Assembly: GCA_023055505.1 (NCBI GenBank)
Contig: JALIRH010000007.1
Coordinates: forward strand, 17,156,273 to 17,220,272
Length of the DNA: 64,000 bases
Direction: 5' to 3'
Source: Callipepla californica brunnescens
Taxonomy: Eukaryota; Chordata; Aves; Galliformes; Odontophoridae
A model generated the notes under the pieces. The model was given only the letters and a program-made list of their open reading frames with translations, was not told the origin of the DNA and searched no databases. The stretch's first letter is position 1, and the number at the start of each line of letters is the position of its first letter. This document shows positions 12,545-26,214 of the stretch, piece after piece. The position numbers and the translations under genes are program-made.

Positions 12545-12645
12545 ACAAGACATAGCTTAGTGGTTGGACTGGGCAGGTCACCCTGGTGGGAGGACTTGAA
12601 GATCTTTAATGCTTTTTCCAACCTAGATGATTTTATGATTCTGCG
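12545..12645 (+). mobile_element. CR1 3' end fragment
   Basis: Ends in TTTTTCCAACCTAGATGATTTTATGATTCT, the CR1 3' end. Nothing recognised in the 0.8 kb on either side (11.94-12.54 and 12.65-13.46 kb). Confidence 0.7.
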
Positions 12646-13469
12646 TCCAGTAACATGAAGTAGCAATGTGCCAACTTCTAACAAATAATTTATGGCACTG
12701 TCCTGGTAAAATCCAGCCAGCTAGGCAGACAAAAGTGACCAAAGTCACTTTCCAGTTAAACTTAGATTTTGAGGATAGAGATAATGATCATGAGCCGTTA
12801 AAGTTTTAGTGAGCTTACTAACAAGAGAGGAGGGAGCTTGACAATAAGGGAAATGTAGGCAACTGTATGACACTTTAAATGCACCTAAGTTGTTCTATCC
12901 GTGAAACATGCTACTCCATGACTTACCTTCTCCTTTCCCTGCTGTCCCACTGTGGATCAACTCTAGCACTATGGACAGACCTCACTGGAGCAGCTCTGAC
13001 CACCTTGGTGTCACTATCCCACAGCACTGACACACAAGTGGGTGGGGACACGTGGTGCCCCTGAAGCAGCAGCAGGTCAAGGGTGCACACAGTTCACTCA
13101 GTGCAAAGTGGCAGCTTAAGTTTTGCCTTCCAGAGATCCAAGAGGAGCCTCAGAGCAAGGGAGGGTCAATAGGAACTGCAAAAAAGGCAAATCTAGCACA
13201 GCCTCTGCAAGGGGAGAAAAACTTCTGTTTTTGATGGTGCCAACAAGTGTGATGGTGTCAGGGCACAGGAAGTACTCAGGAAGCATACTGTTGGGATTTG
13301 GCTTCAGAAACAATAGATGAAAGTAGTATTAATTTAGACATTTCTTCACACAATATAAGCACTTCCCCAAATTGCTATTGAGACTAGATATTTCATTAAA
13401 AGATTAGTGATTCAGTGAGTTATTCTCTTTCTTTCTTCTGTAGTCATTATTTTGAAGTCTATTTTCTTA

Positions 13470-14040
13470 GAATCATAGAGTCGTAGAATCTTTTGAGGTG
13501 GAATGGACCTTTAGAAATAATTTGGTCCGATTCTCCTGCAATGAATAGGGACATCTACAGCTAGATCGCATTGTTCAGAGCCCTGTCCAGCCCCACCTTG
13601 AATGTCTCCAGGGATGTGGCATCCACCACCCCTCTGGGCAACCTGTTTCAATGCCTCACCACCCTTATTGTAACAAACTTCTTCCTTATTGTCATGGTTT
13701 TATGATTTTTTGTTATCATTATCCCTTTCCCAGGGCATGAGTCACTAGGTCCCCGCCCCATTAGTCACAGAACCGGGCCAAACCAGCCCGCAAACCGTTG
13801 ACACTTATATCCAGTCTAAATCTCCCTCTTTTAGTTTTAAACCACTTCCCCTCGTCTTGTCACCACAGACTGTGCAAAAGAGTCTGTCCTCTTCTTTCTT
13901 GTAGCTTCCCTTTAGATACTGAAAGGCTGCCCTCAGGTGTCCCTGGAGCCTTCCTTTCTCCATGCCGCACAGCTCCAGCTCTCTCAGCTTGTCCTTGTGG
14001 GACAGGTGTTCCATCCCTTGGATCATTCTGCTGCACTAGC
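13470..14040 (-). mobile_element. CR1 LINE fragment, interrupted at 13690
   Basis: Minus-strand CR1 starting at its 3' end (TAGAATCATAGAG). It is broken by a 114-bp insertion at 13690-13803 that is flanked by duplicated CTTAT, after which the CR1 continues with ATCCAGTC. Confidence 0.9.
13690..13803. mobile_element. 114-bp TG...CA insertion, probable short LTR-type element
   Basis: Begins TGTCATGG and ends TTGACA, giving a 5-bp terminal inverted repeat (TGTCA/TGACA), the hallmark of retroviral LTR ends. It is flanked by a perfect 5-bp CTTAT target duplication inside the CR1. A related segment lies at 58048-58104. No internal reading frame. Identity of the family is not established. Confidence 0.7.
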
Positions 14041-14366
14041 ACTTGATCACTCTCTTTACAAAGGAGTAAATTCCCTATTCTGACAAAGAGTTCTTTGCTT
14101 CCATTCTGCTTTGTTTTCATATGTTGCAAAGCATTAGACACTAATAAAGGCAAATCTGCTGTCACATTACCAGAGTAAAAGTTTCTATTGACCTTGAGTC
14201 AATACATACAGTAACCACGTGTCCACTGTTCCAAAGTAGCAGTTATTTTCTTTGTCAGCTCCCTCAGTCTCAGGTATGTTTTTAAAAGCCTGTGACAACT
14301 TTATAGAAGTCTGTTGTGTTGAAAAGGTAAGAAAACTCGGAGCCAAGTATCTATTTCATTTTTCTG

Positions 14367-14372
14367 TTTATT
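14367..14372 (-). terminator. Candidate polyadenylation signal of GST gene B
   Basis: AATAAA on the minus strand, about 120 bp downstream of the TGA of gene B, a normal distance for this family. Confidence 0.6.
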
Positions 14373-14489
14373 TCTACCATTGCTTTTAAGTACAATAAAA
14401 CTTTACTGAGTTTCCTACTTCCTTTAAGTGTTTGGGTTATGATGTCTTTCTTCCCAGCACTTTAGGACTTACTGAAGTTAACATTGCAC

Positions 14490-17400
14490 TCAGTCTAACT
14501 TAAAAATCTCCATCACAGTTGCTACATAACGTTCATCTGGTGGGGGCTTCCTTGGGCTGCCAGGCTGCAGGAACTTCTTAATTGTAGGCATGTTGCTCAT
14601 TTTGGATTTAAAAGCCTGAAAAATAAAAGAGAGAGAGAGAAATCCCAACGATGTAAGCAGCAGCGTTCCTTACACAGGACACTGGACAGCTTCTTCCCCC
14701 TGCTGGTAGAATAGATTAGTTCAGGTACTGAGCAGATCTATGCGGGCTCCCGTGTAACACGAGAAGGTTCCAGTTACTGCCAAAAGCTTACTCTTACCAG
14801 CAAAAGCAGTGTTGGAACAAGCAACAACACCTAGATCTCCACTGCCTGCAAGACACTGAAGGCAAAACTGCAATATCCAGGAGCATCAGGGATTAGTTTG
14901 AAAGGTCCGTGCACACTAACCAAGCTCATGTCCTTTTTTTTTTCCTCCATTGCTTGTTATGGGTGCAGACTTATGTGCAAACTTACCACCTGCGCAAAAC
15001 AAATTAGCAATGTGATTTCCATTTTTACCACAAGGCACTTCTAAGACTGTATGAGTGAAGCTGAAATGGCTGGAAGCAGTCTTTGCTCAACACAGTTGTC
15101 CTGTGGAGGCTTCTCGTGCTGCGTAATTCACCTCAACACAGTCAAATTATTTACATGGAGTTGGCAAATATAGCGTGAGCCTCAGGCCAGTTCCTTTCTA
15201 GGGCTGCGTCTGGTGGCCAATATGAAGATGAGTTGGGCATCTCAGATGACAAGAGATGCCTTCTCTCACTGTACAGTCTGAGAAGATTCACTGGTGCAGG
15301 TTTTGAGTGTCTGAAGACCTCTACAGTTAGCTCAGCAATATTATGTACACAAGAACGTCCTCTGACAATGGGCCTAAGGGAGAGGAGCTTCACAGAACAA
15401 CAGCCATTTCTTGCTGGCACATGTACAAACAACATCTCCCCTTCCTCACGAGCACTGGAAAGATAAGGGGGAATGCAAGAAAGAACAAGACAGGTAAAAA
15501 CTGTAAAGTAAATAAACACCAATATTAGAAGTAGTTCTCTATTGGCCATGAAGGTATCCTTATAATTCAAATCAAGTCAGAAGAACTGTGCCCATACCTG
15601 GTGGACAAGATATTTTCCCAAAAGATGGGAACTAGAAGCCAGAATTTCCTGAGGCTGCAAAATGGTGCACAAGCTGCAGTCTGGCATGAGTTTCTGCCAA
15701 CTTTGTTGCTAGAGCACCTCATTCTGTCATGCTAAATTCAGACTTAAACTGCTGGGATTGAGATTTGGAGGGGGGGAGGGATGGGGGGAGTATCACATCT
15801 CCTCCCTGCCTCTTTTCATCAAGTACCAAGCAGAAATTCCAGTTAGGATAGTCAGATGTTAGACTGTTTATTTTGTTAATGGGATCAAAACCTGAGTGCA
15901 TCCTTCAGGTTAACTGTTTTTTTAAGAACAAAGCAGTGACCTCAAGCATGGCATCATGATATCAAGTTGATTACTGAAAGAAAACTGTGGGGTTTTGTTT
16001 ATTTGTTTGTTTGGTTGGTTTGGTTTTTGTTGTTGTTGTTGTTGTTTTTTTGTCAGGGCTCAAATTTCTAGCCATGTTGTAATAAAGTCAGTGGAATCTC
16101 AAATTTATAATACCAGCCAGTACAGACAATGGTACACTCTATCATATTCTAACATGTTAATCTATGTCACAGACTTAGTTTGTTATTAGTATTAGGTAGT
16201 ATTTAGAAGCAGGAGACAGGAAAATGAAAACAGGGCAGCTTAGATCAGTGGTTTCCTTAGAAAGGCACTGATTTCTATGGAGATGGCATGTGCCTTAAGA
16301 GGATTAAACGGGGGCATGGTGCCTTATAACAAATCAACAAAATCCATTCCTTGCTGTGTTTTATGTTAAACAAACATAAACATTCATAGTCTGGTGAAAA
16401 GCCAACAGTACTGATTTGCACAGAATGGAGAGACAATCACTGCAGGATTGTCCCCTCATGAAATCTTTGAGGTCTTTGTACTGTATGTTTCCTGAATACA
16501 AGCACATTCAATAACATCATTACCTGCAGCTGAGGAAACCCAGAAAGCACAGAAGGTACTTTCTCCTCCACTGCTAAAATGGATTCCAAGAGCGCAACAT
16601 CTGCCCAGCTGAATCGGTTGCCCACAAGAAAGTCTTGGCCATGCTGTTTCAAAACCTGTAGTGTACAAGAGAATGTGGGTTACAGATGATACCTGGGAGC
16701 TAAGCATTATGGCACAACTGTAGAGCTTGTCAGTGATTATTAGTGATTGTAAGTGAAGTTTCTGTTTTTAGCTAGAGATCTGTGAACACAAATCACTCCA
16801 ACGTCAAAAAATAGAACTTCTAATACACAGATTACAAACTCTGGTCATTTGGTAACGATGAGTGATGATCAGCACTGGGAAAACAGACAAAACCACACAC
16901 TTAAATAAGCTACTAACAATCATAAGGTTATAAAGAGAGATAATGGAGGAATTGGAGAGAATGTATTACATTGCCATTTCGATATTTAATTTATGGTAAT
17001 GTTCAACATACTGAAAGCAAACTTAGTATGCAAAACTACAATAGCTAACCAAAGAGAATCCCTGCCTTTGGGAGCAAGTTGCTATAGTAATAAGAACTTC
17101 TAAGATGTTCAGCCTTTATTATTGTTTTCCATCAAAATGAAGTGAATGTTACAGAAGTGAACAGTGTTGCCAGATCTTGTGGGTTTGGTTTGTTGTTTCT
17201 GCAAGTGAGGCATGCAGAAATATGAGGCTGTTGTTTTACTAAAGCAGTCCTAATACCACAGTGTTTTTGTCTCTATCTGATTTATTTGCAAGGGATTTTT
17301 GCATTCTTCAAATGAAAGTGTTCCATCTAATATTGGGGATAGCAGAGAGATGTGCTCTGAACAAATACAAGAGTGGAATTCACTCTCGTGGAAAAAAAAT

Positions 17401-20400
17401 CAAACAACAATGTGCTTGTTTTTACATCAGTAAGAAGATATGCTGTGTAAACTGAAAACATTTCACTTTGTTTGCTTGGTAGCTGTTCCAATATTACAGC
17501 CCTGACAACAAAAGCTAACAAACAGAAAATTTGCTGTATTTGCATTTCCCCTTCTTTGTGAGAGCCAAGAAAATTGAGGATCTAGACCTAACGGTGCCAC
17601 AAGCATGTTCTTACTTTTGGGAAAGTTTCAGATAATTGTAAGTGCAAGTTTTCTAGGCACTTCCTCACTGTCACGTACCTTTTCAAAGACGGGGAAGTAC
17701 CTCCCTGTTGCCTTCTCTGCAATTGAGGCAAGATTCTTCTCCTTTGCCTCAGGTGGAGTGAAAGGAAACATCAAAATCAATTGCATCAGATCTGATACTC
17801 CTTCCACATACATGTCGATCCTGTTGGGGGGAGGCAATAGACAAGAGCATGGGAGTTATTTCATCTGTGTTCCAGTTAACTAAAGTAACTTGCAGGAATT
17901 GTTCATCACAATCACAGTGCCAATTTTCATAGCCAAAACTAAATGTAAAATAAAGCTAGGTTAAGTTTTAAAAGGACTAAAAGCTGTTTCTATTCAACAG
18001 CATTTCATAAGCAGCGGTTAAAACCTAAACAAAGGCTAGAGACTGTTGTGTTAGCCTTTCTCACACCTTTCTATTGGATTTACAAGGTTGCATTTGTTCT
18101 GTGTAACGCAGCTATCAAATAACAGATTGCTCATTGAGCAGGAAGAAGTGTTACAGTACAGGGCTCTCTCCTTCAGGTCTTTCCCATAGAGATTGTATTT
18201 CCCGGCGATGTAGCTGAGGATGGCTCTGGTCTGCACCAACTTCATCCCATCGATCTCGACCAGTGGCAATTGCTGGAACAGCAGGGATCCATCTAGGGCA
18301 GAGAGTTGAAGGAGAGCTCGTTAATTCCTCGTGGACTTCTAGCTTTACAGAAGAGTGCATTTCTTTTGCAGTATAAATCACAGGCGCCTTGCCCTAACTC
18401 TGAAACTGCATGTGGTTAATTAACATTATGAGAAAGATCAAATGCTGCCTGGTAGGCATCAGGTTTGCAGCTCGGTCAGCGCGGTGCTGGGCCCCATGTT
18501 GGGCCTCATGCTTTGCAGCTTTGCCAGAACTGCACTGCCTGACGGGAACTGGCACCACTCCCTTGCACTCCTGGCCCCTGGCCCTGCTGGCAGAAGACTG
18601 ACCCAGCAGTTCCAGCCCCAGGGATCTGAGAAGAATGAAGAGCTGCGTTAAATCTGAACTTCAGAACAAAAAGTCCAATTACTCTGAATACAGATCAGTT
18701 CTCTGGCAGGCACAATAATATGGGTGGAAATAAAACAAGAGGTAGTACCACAGTAAGACTGAGCTACTGGGAAAAAGGGACGGGTCAGGGCACTGGGAGC
18801 AGCCAGATTCATTGCGAAGCAGCAAAGCCAGGGACTGGGAGTGTGACAGCAGCTTGCTGCTGCACCAAGATTTGCATAGTTGCTCCAGAAACAGGACTTT
18901 GAGCATCCCTGTAGATTTCCATTACAGGCCTGTCTGTCCCCAGTGTCGTTCCACAACAATTCAAACCCATCTAGCCATGCTACCATGTGCCCCTGTGCTG
19001 GCAGCCCTGTTTTCTCCTGGTACTGGAAGCAGTTTGGCTGATCCTTTAGTGAGACTGCACTGAGAGCTTGGGTTTGGCACAGCAAGGCCAGTCTTTTCTA
19101 GTGCAGTTTTCTGCTGGTCTCATTTGCCAGCTTTGGAGATACTCCCTGCTACATTTACAAGTTTAGGGGCATCCAAAGTACATTCCTGACCTGTTAAAAT
19201 CACACTGAAGTTCTAAATCCAAGTAGACAGCTGCTGCTTTGCCCTGCTCAAAGTTAAATATTTATTTTAATTGCTTGATCTTTATTAATAGCACATTTCC
19301 TCCATGTATAAGAATTCACTGCACCTTTACCTACTCTATTCTTACAGAACTCCGCTAACCAAGAATTAATAAAAAATATTCACCACATCACTAATTTACA
19401 GCTTAAATTCAAAAAACAGCTCTTTCTGTGGCAAGGAAGAGCCTACTTATTTCTCATGAACACAGAGTGATCATGTGTCCTCATGTCTTACCAGAACACA
19501 CCTCTGCAGATTAAGAAAAAATATCACCTCTAAAGACTCCTATCTATCAGAAATACCATAGGATGGGAAAAAATAGCAGCTATGCAAGCATACTTCTCTG
19601 CAAGAGGTTGCATTAAGTGAATAATAAATCTGTCTTTCTGTCCCCTGACAAGGAGCATAGTGTAGCAAATGTGAGAACACTGAATGCGTGGTTTGTTTCT
19701 TTTCTACAGAGAACTTTTCTTTGATGACCATCAGTAGGCTGCTTCTCCAGGTTTTACAGAGGAACCACTTCACATAACCACTGTGCATAACATGCAAGCA
19801 GGATTTACAGCAGCTTGCTGCTCATTTTGCTGACTGTACGGTGTGTCCAATGATGGTGTGAGGGCATACATTAAAAAGCAGTAACATGGGCCTGTTTGTC
19901 ACAGCACCACAGAGCTGGAGCATAAACTCTTTAACTCCCACTGCACTACATGATGTTATGATGTGGAATACCAATAACAGAAATAATAAAACCATGACAG
20001 GTGCCTACTGGGAATAGCTCCTGGCCCAGGCTGAATCCCAGGAAGTGATGGGGGAATACAAGACCATTAGCTGGCACAGGCCAGAGCCACACCTCACTGG
20101 TGTAGCAGTGCACAAGGCACACTGGCAGGGAAAGAGAAAACAACTGGAGGGAGAGGGAGTGGTGTTTACTCATGTTCAGTCCTGCACTGAACATCTGGCA
20201 ACACTGAGACAAATGACTAATATTTTATTTTCTTCAACTTACTGAATCAAAGCCAGCCTCTTAAGCTCAGTATGCATATTTGCATAAAGAGCCTTGATTT
20301 TCCATAGAAGACTTCCCTGTCCTTTTCACTGCCACTTAATTCTCCTCTCTGGCTATTGTTAGGCTTTGTTACTGAGTGCAGAATTATGCCATTGTGTTTG

Positions 20401-21789
20401 GGTTAAATATCTTTGAGAAGGAAATTAAGATTTGGGCTTTCAGTACCTAAGCTATTGTATTTAGGACTTTTTTTTAATTTCTTTGTTGTCTTTACAGCAC
20501 ACAACTCTCCCACGTCATTAGGTTCCCAGCCAGCTGGACCTGCAACTGATCTCACCGATACCACTTCTTTATTGTTGTTTTGTTCATTCTGTCTTGTTTT
20601 CAGCTTTCCTTTAAACACAGCTTCCCCCATCTGAGTGGGCAGCCAGAATACAGCCAAGCCCTTTTCAAGGTCTTTTCTTTGTTGTGCTGCAGTTTTGCTG
20701 TCTTGGGCAGCAGGAAAAGGGCAGGACAGACACACCTGGCAGTGCTCCTCACAGGCCCAGCTCCTTCCCCACCTGTGCAGCAAGGCTTTCTCCTTCTAGG
20801 GTAGTTGCAGAGGGCTTTGAACTGGGCTTCAGCTGACCAAGTATGACATTCAGTGGCTGAGGGTTTGCACTGGTGTTGGAATCAGGTCTCACTCCTACAG
20901 TTTACGTGAAGGCTTTCCGGCTTGCTGCTTGGACCATGTCAGGTTTAAATAAGCTCCTTTGCAACTTTTTGATGGCCAGAGCTTAAAGCGTCATTGTCTT
21001 ACCTTTGACTAACTTCAATAACTGCTCTCTTGACTGCAGAAAAACTTCTTCAAACTGGAAAAGAAGAGGGAAGAGCACGTTATGTTTCTGGCATTTTTCT
21101 CTAAGTGACTGCACATAACCTCGAGCAGAACAAGCCAAGTAAAACATGATGAGCTGGGGCTTGAGCTGTGCTGTTTGGCTGTAAATTCCCTAGGGTCTCC
21201 CCACCCATCCCCATGGCTGGATAGCAACGGAAGGGCCTGGCCACTTCTGCCTTGTTTCACTGATTCAGAAATTAGTGGAGCAGAAGTAAGAGACAGACAG
21301 CTACAGGGTAGAGCAGGCTGCAGCCAGTGCCAAGGGAAGCACAAGGTAAATCGGCTCTTTCTAACACCACCCAAGAGCACAGGGATCAACAACATCCTTT
21401 TTTTATACACTTTGCAACTGCAGTCTAAATAAGGCTGAGCTAAACTGATTTTACACAGCTGGAAAACTTAGATTCATTAAAGGCCTTCTAAAAAGTCCCT
21501 GTTTAGACCCACTATGATTACTACAGAAGACTGATGCTAACTCTGTGGAACCCAAAGCATCATTGAGTTTGCATTCCAAATACCAGCCACTAATCAGGGT
21601 AGGTCCAAATCTAAATTCATTCAAAGAAGAATTTATTCCCCACTTTTGCAATCACTTATTGTTTCACACAGTGTCCATTTGAAGAGCTGAGTGTCAACCA
21701 ACCTCCACTCCAGCTGCAGACAGCAGCCATCGGATGGTCTCCATTCGCCCTCTCCCATTGATATAGGTGAGCCTGGGCTTCCCCGACAT
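14490..21789 (-). CDS. GSTA: Alpha-class glutathione S-transferase, gene B (223 aa, 6 coding exons)
   Basis: Second intact alpha GST. Coding exons: 21703-21789 (ATG), 21003-21054, 18160-18292, 17679-17820, 16524-16655, 14490-14615 (TGA). They total 672 bp with all GT/AG junctions in phase. Seen: Tyr9 (PRLTY), Arg15 (RGRM), cis-Pro56 and Gln67-Thr68. The G-site loop reads [10 protein letters not shown], so Val55 and Met57 of the usual [10 protein letters not shown] are both Leu. Exon 3 encodes [11 protein letters not shown] and the tail carries [10 protein letters not shown], both recalling mammalian GSTA4 more than GSTA1, so a GSTA4-like lineage is likely. A non-coding exon 1 lies near 24.53 kb. 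Intron 3 (18.3-21.0 kb) holds no recognised element; CR1 copies sit upstream in intron 1. Confidence 0.95.
14626..14642. repeat. (GA)n tract next to gene B last exon
   Basis: GAGAGAGAGAGA on the plus strand, just upstream (minus strand) of the acceptor of the last exon, reading as a pyrimidine tract. Confidence 0.8.
15990..16055. repeat. T/G-rich simple repeat
   Basis: TTTGTTTGTTTGGTTGG then (TTG)n and a T run, in an intron of gene B. Confidence 0.8.
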
Positions 21790-21971
21790 GCTTCCGAGCT
21801 CCTGGTGCCTTGAAAAATATTAAGCTGAAAACAAAGACCACATAAACCAGGTGTAAGTACCATTATTTGGGAGGAAAAAAAAGGAGCAAAGCTTTCTATT
21901 CTCACTACATCTGCTGCAAGTGTACACCATTTGACTAACAATGTGAGATATGGATTAGTGACAACACAGCC

Positions 21972-22250
21972 TATAGAATCGTAGAATCATTAAGGTTCAT
22001 TAAGAATCATTAAGACCTCTAAGACTGTCTAATCCAATCATCGATCCATCTCCACCATGCCTACTAACCATGTCCCTCAGCACCGCGTCTACATGGTTCT
22101 TGAACATCTTCAGGGATGATGACTCCACCACCTCCCTGGGCAGCCTGTGCCAGTGCCTCACCACTCCTTCTGAGAAGAAACTTTTCCTAATTTCCAGTCT
22201 GAACCTCCCTTGGCGCAGCTTGAGGCCATTACCTTTTGGCTATACTAGTA
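21972..22250 (-). mobile_element. CR1 3' fragment
   Basis: Begins with tandem TAGAATC words and continues TCCCTGGGCAGCCTGTGCCA, a CR1 signature. Intron 1 of gene B. Confidence 0.88.
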
Positions 22251-22639
22251 AAGGAAAGATGTGCTGAGTGGTAAAGCCTTTCCAGAGTAACTAGGAGGGG
22301 GGTTTCCATGGTTATCTGCAAACACAGACATGTTTAAATAAGAAATAAGAATACTGAGCTGGATGGGGATCCTTGCTGCATTACAAGACGTTAATACAAA
22401 GCCACTGGAAATCCTCCCATGCCCTCAGGGCAGTTGTTCAGTAACCCTCATTGCCATGATCCCCACTGAGAAGAAGGAAAGGAAAAGATGTTTGACTGCT
22501 AGGCTGAAATGTGCCTAGCTTTGTTTGCCAGATGTCAGAGTGCATTATTCAGCTTCAGTTGCCATCCACTTCTTTTTTTCTGTAAATGAATCATGGATCT
22601 TCCCTCTGTTTCAAGAGGCAGATTGAGTTGCCTTGGCAG

Positions 22640-22830
22640 TCATAGAATCATAAAATGGCTTGGGTTGGAAGAGACATCAAAGATCACCTAGTTTCAACCC
22701 CACTGCCATGGGCAGGGTTGCCAACCAATAAATCAGTTGCTAGATAAGATGTCTTAGATTATCTTCAGCCTGTCTCCTTGTTGGTTATGGTCTCCCCCCA
22801 AACCAGGCCTGCAACCTGTCTGTGAGGCTG
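22640..22830 (-). mobile_element. CR1 3' fragment
   Basis: Starts CATAGAATCATAAAATGGCT..GGTTGGAAGAGACATC, the CR1 3' end on the minus strand. Confidence 0.7.
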
Positions 22831-24533
22831 CAGGTGCCCCCAGAATGTCCCCCAGGGCACCAGAGAGTGTGTGTACCCAAGGCCCTGCACACCAGCACAC
22901 CATGATCTCTGCAGCACCCATCACAGCACATGTGTGCGCACTGTGAGGCTGCGTGGCACAGGCAGCAAGTCAGTATGAGCCTGCTTCATGCAGCAGGGAC
23001 ACTGGGCTGTTTGTGTTGAAGCTGGAGCACATATTTGCCTTAGATTCTCTGTATTCCATTGCCCTAATTACTAAAAAATGGGACTAGAATTCCCCCTTCA
23101 CAAACACGTTAGTGACATGCACTACAGAATGGGAGGAAAAAAAAGCTTAAAAATGGGCATCATAAGCATGTCCTAAAACCAAAACAAGATAAACAGAAAT
23201 CCTATGGATGACCTCAGTTCTCCCAGAGCTAAAAACAAAAACTGCAGTACTAATACTGTTGCTATCACACCACTGCACCCACACTTCATTTTCCGTTTAA
23301 ATAAGTTTCAGTGAGTTCCAGTGATATTTTTCTTCAAATCACAGTGCTTTTAAAAAGTGTGCTTAAAATGAAGTACATTCAGATGACACTTGGCCAGAAC
23401 TTCACTTTAGAGAGCAATCAGAACAACTCTGGTAAGCATTAAGTTATGCTTTTACAATAAGAAAGGATGGTCCCTGTGATTTTGACAATGTAATCCAAGT
23501 ATGAAAGAGAAAATACCACCTCCAGGGTTGGAATGCAAACAACTGCTGCTAATTAAGGTTCTGCCTGTAAGGTGATGGCTGCATTCGTTTCTACGAATGC
23601 TGAGCAAACAGTTTTTATGACGTGACTGTGCAGCTTATCTACCTCTGCACGGCTAACTGGCGGCTCTTCATTACCACGCTTATCGGAAGCATTGCTCCGT
23701 ATCATTCCAGCACACACTGACCCTGCTTGTAATGCACCAAAACTTGCAGTAAATAGGATGTTAGCTATACAGCCAAGGATTCTACAGCTGTGCAACAAAA
23801 CAGGAGTGAAAAGCATTAGGCGACATTTTATTGCTTTAAGTGAATGAGAAATTCTGTGTGCCATTAAATTATGTGAAGAGGGTGATCACAGGTGAAGAAT
23901 AAAAACTTGCCATCAGCTGCAGCTTACTAAAATAAATAGTATCTCCATCAGCCATAAGTGGATTTTAATTATCTTAAACCTCTGAAACAGAAAGGAACAT
24001 ATGTGGGTTTTGTTTTGTAGTCTTCTCAGTCTTAGATCCACCAAACATCACCACTGACTACTACCCTGCCACACATAGCTCACAGACCAACGCCTGTGTT
24101 ACGGTGCGTGGATCAGGAGCTGAGCCTTGGACCCATGCCCATGTGCCTGTTGCCACTGGAGATGGGTAGAAAACATTTCAAGAATCCTGGTGGCCTTTGT
24201 CCTTCTGAAAAGACACCGTGCTGCTTGGAAGGAAACTGTGGGTGCAGTCAAGCTCTCAGCATCACCACTTTGGTGGATCACTGTTGCTTCAAGTACAAAA
24301 GTAAGTATATGTATCTATATACATATACATTTACCACTTTTCTCGAAACTCCATATTTCTGTCCTATTCACTCCCTCAGCAGTTAAAGATCTACTTTACC
24401 CAGATGTGAACCACACTGCAGGATTAGTTTCCTGATTAAAAAGATCTTTCTCGCTATACATCAGCCCAAACACTGAAAGCTATACGTTAGCCCAAACTCT
24501 TCAAGGAAAGGGAGTTTAGCAGTCTGTACTTAC

Positions 24534-24590
24534 CTTCTGGACTCAGTCGCTGCTTCTGACGGGCGTGGTCTCACTTGTGGTTTAACCTGG
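24534..24590 (-). other. Probable non-coding exon 1 of GST gene B
   Basis: A consensus donor, AAG followed by GTAAGT (minus strand, 24533-24528), ends a short moderately GC-rich stretch 2.7 kb upstream of the ATG exon. The upstream edge is uncertain. No clear TATA box is visible, although a GGTTAAACCAC motif lies just upstream. Confidence 0.5.
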
Positions 24591-25144
24591 GAGCTCCTCC
24601 TACACATGGGGAGTTCCCAGAAGTACCCAATACAAGAGAAATTCTCCTATTGCCATTAATCTGACATTACTGAACTTAAAGGCATACATATCTGATGGTG
24701 CTACTCAAGGCAGAGGCTCTTTCTTTTGCAGCTTGCTGCTTTGACTACCATGGGTAAGTCACACGTCGCCATCTTTCCAAGCTCCTCTTTTGGAGTTATT
24801 GGGCTGTTTTACACACACATAAGAGAAAGGCACTTTAAAACCTTGAGAACATTATAGGTTCTTCTGTGTCTTATTGAAGATAATAGCAACTTCTAAAAAA
24901 CTAACCAGTAAATTTTCTAGGCCTATCTTAACAGTAACAGAGGTTTTTATTTTCAGCGCTGTCTGGCACAAAAAGAATACCCAAAGCAGTAGATAACACT
25001 TCCCAGCTACTTCTAAACACATCTTGCCAGTGACAATTTAATTAGTGATAACTTGGTATAAAAAGTGGATGAGCAGTTTATGCGACAACTTAGCCCATGT
25101 GTTAAGAAAACAGTGCTAATTTTGCAATTGAGTGTACATGGAGA

Positions 25145-25350
25145 TCACAGAATCACAGAATGTTGGGGATTGGAAAGGACCTAAAAAGATCATCTAGTCT
25201 AATTCCCCTGCTGGAGCAGGAGCACCTAGAACACATCCAGACGGGTTTTGAATGTCTCCAGAGGAGGAGACCCCACAACCTCTCTGGGCAGCCTGTGCCA
25301 GTGTTCTGTTACCCTTATTGTGAACAAGTTTTTTCTCATATTTGTTTACA
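25145..25350 (-). mobile_element. CR1 3' fragment
   Basis: AATCACAGAATGTTGGGGAT..GGCAGCCTGTGCCAGTG is the CR1 3' region. Upstream of gene B exon 1. Confidence 0.85.
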
Positions 25351-26214
25351 GAGATGAAGTAAACTATGATTTTTCCTACCCCGTTTCTGTGATGTACAGC
25401 TACCTCAGCTTTGCTATCTACATGTCAGGTGAAATGATCAAAATGGAAGGGAGTGTGAACACACACAAATGTAGCTGAAATACAATTTGGACACCAAAGA
25501 TCACTTTCCTAAGTCTAGTGTAGACTCGTGTATGATGTGTCATCATTTACTCTCTGCATCAGATGTTAGCTCAGCTAATCTGAAGGTCTGCCCATAGAAC
25601 ACACACTGTGTCATGGTACAGTCATGGTTGTACCAACACAGCATCACAAGAGGGAAATCTCAGGACCGAAGTCTTTACCTAACTATCTTGAAGAAATTCC
25701 CAAAATGCTCTCTGTTTTCCTCACATTTCTGGTTTTGTTACAGTTTATCTGCCTAACAGTTGTTGTCAATCTCCTCTACAGGATGCATTTTCACTTGAGT
25801 CCTCAGAAATTTGTAATTTCTGTTCTTCAAATGTTGATAGTGTCAGAAAAATCCTTCAGCTTCTTCCTACCTTGCCCAATTCTAACTCTCTCAGATTCAT
25901 CATCTAGAGAATAAAGTAGATCATTAAATGTGATTTCTGTACTGTTTCCATGCCAAACCCAATTAGCACCCCCCAGAAAATTCACATGTCCAGGCTGGAA
26001 GTGTTTGCCCATACCTGTTTGTGATGGCAGCACTAATTAAAGATTAAACCATTCCTGCTTTGAGGTCTTTGATGTCTCTGATTTGAGGTGCAGTGATGAG
26101 CAGCCAAGCAAACTGTTCTGATGCTTTTTGGATTTACTGAACAATGCAACATCCAGTTTCAACAACTGTTCCCCTTCCACACATCCCTGTTTGCCAGGAA
26201 GAGTTCATCCCTTG

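Noticed and set aside
15151..15570. 139-codon open frame on the minus strand in an intron of GST gene B
   Set aside because: No recognised domain, no neighbouring exon and no known gene at this position; treated as chance.
18648..19085. 145-codon minus-strand open frame in intron 3 of gene B
   Set aside because: Cys/Ser-rich chance composition without recognised motifs.
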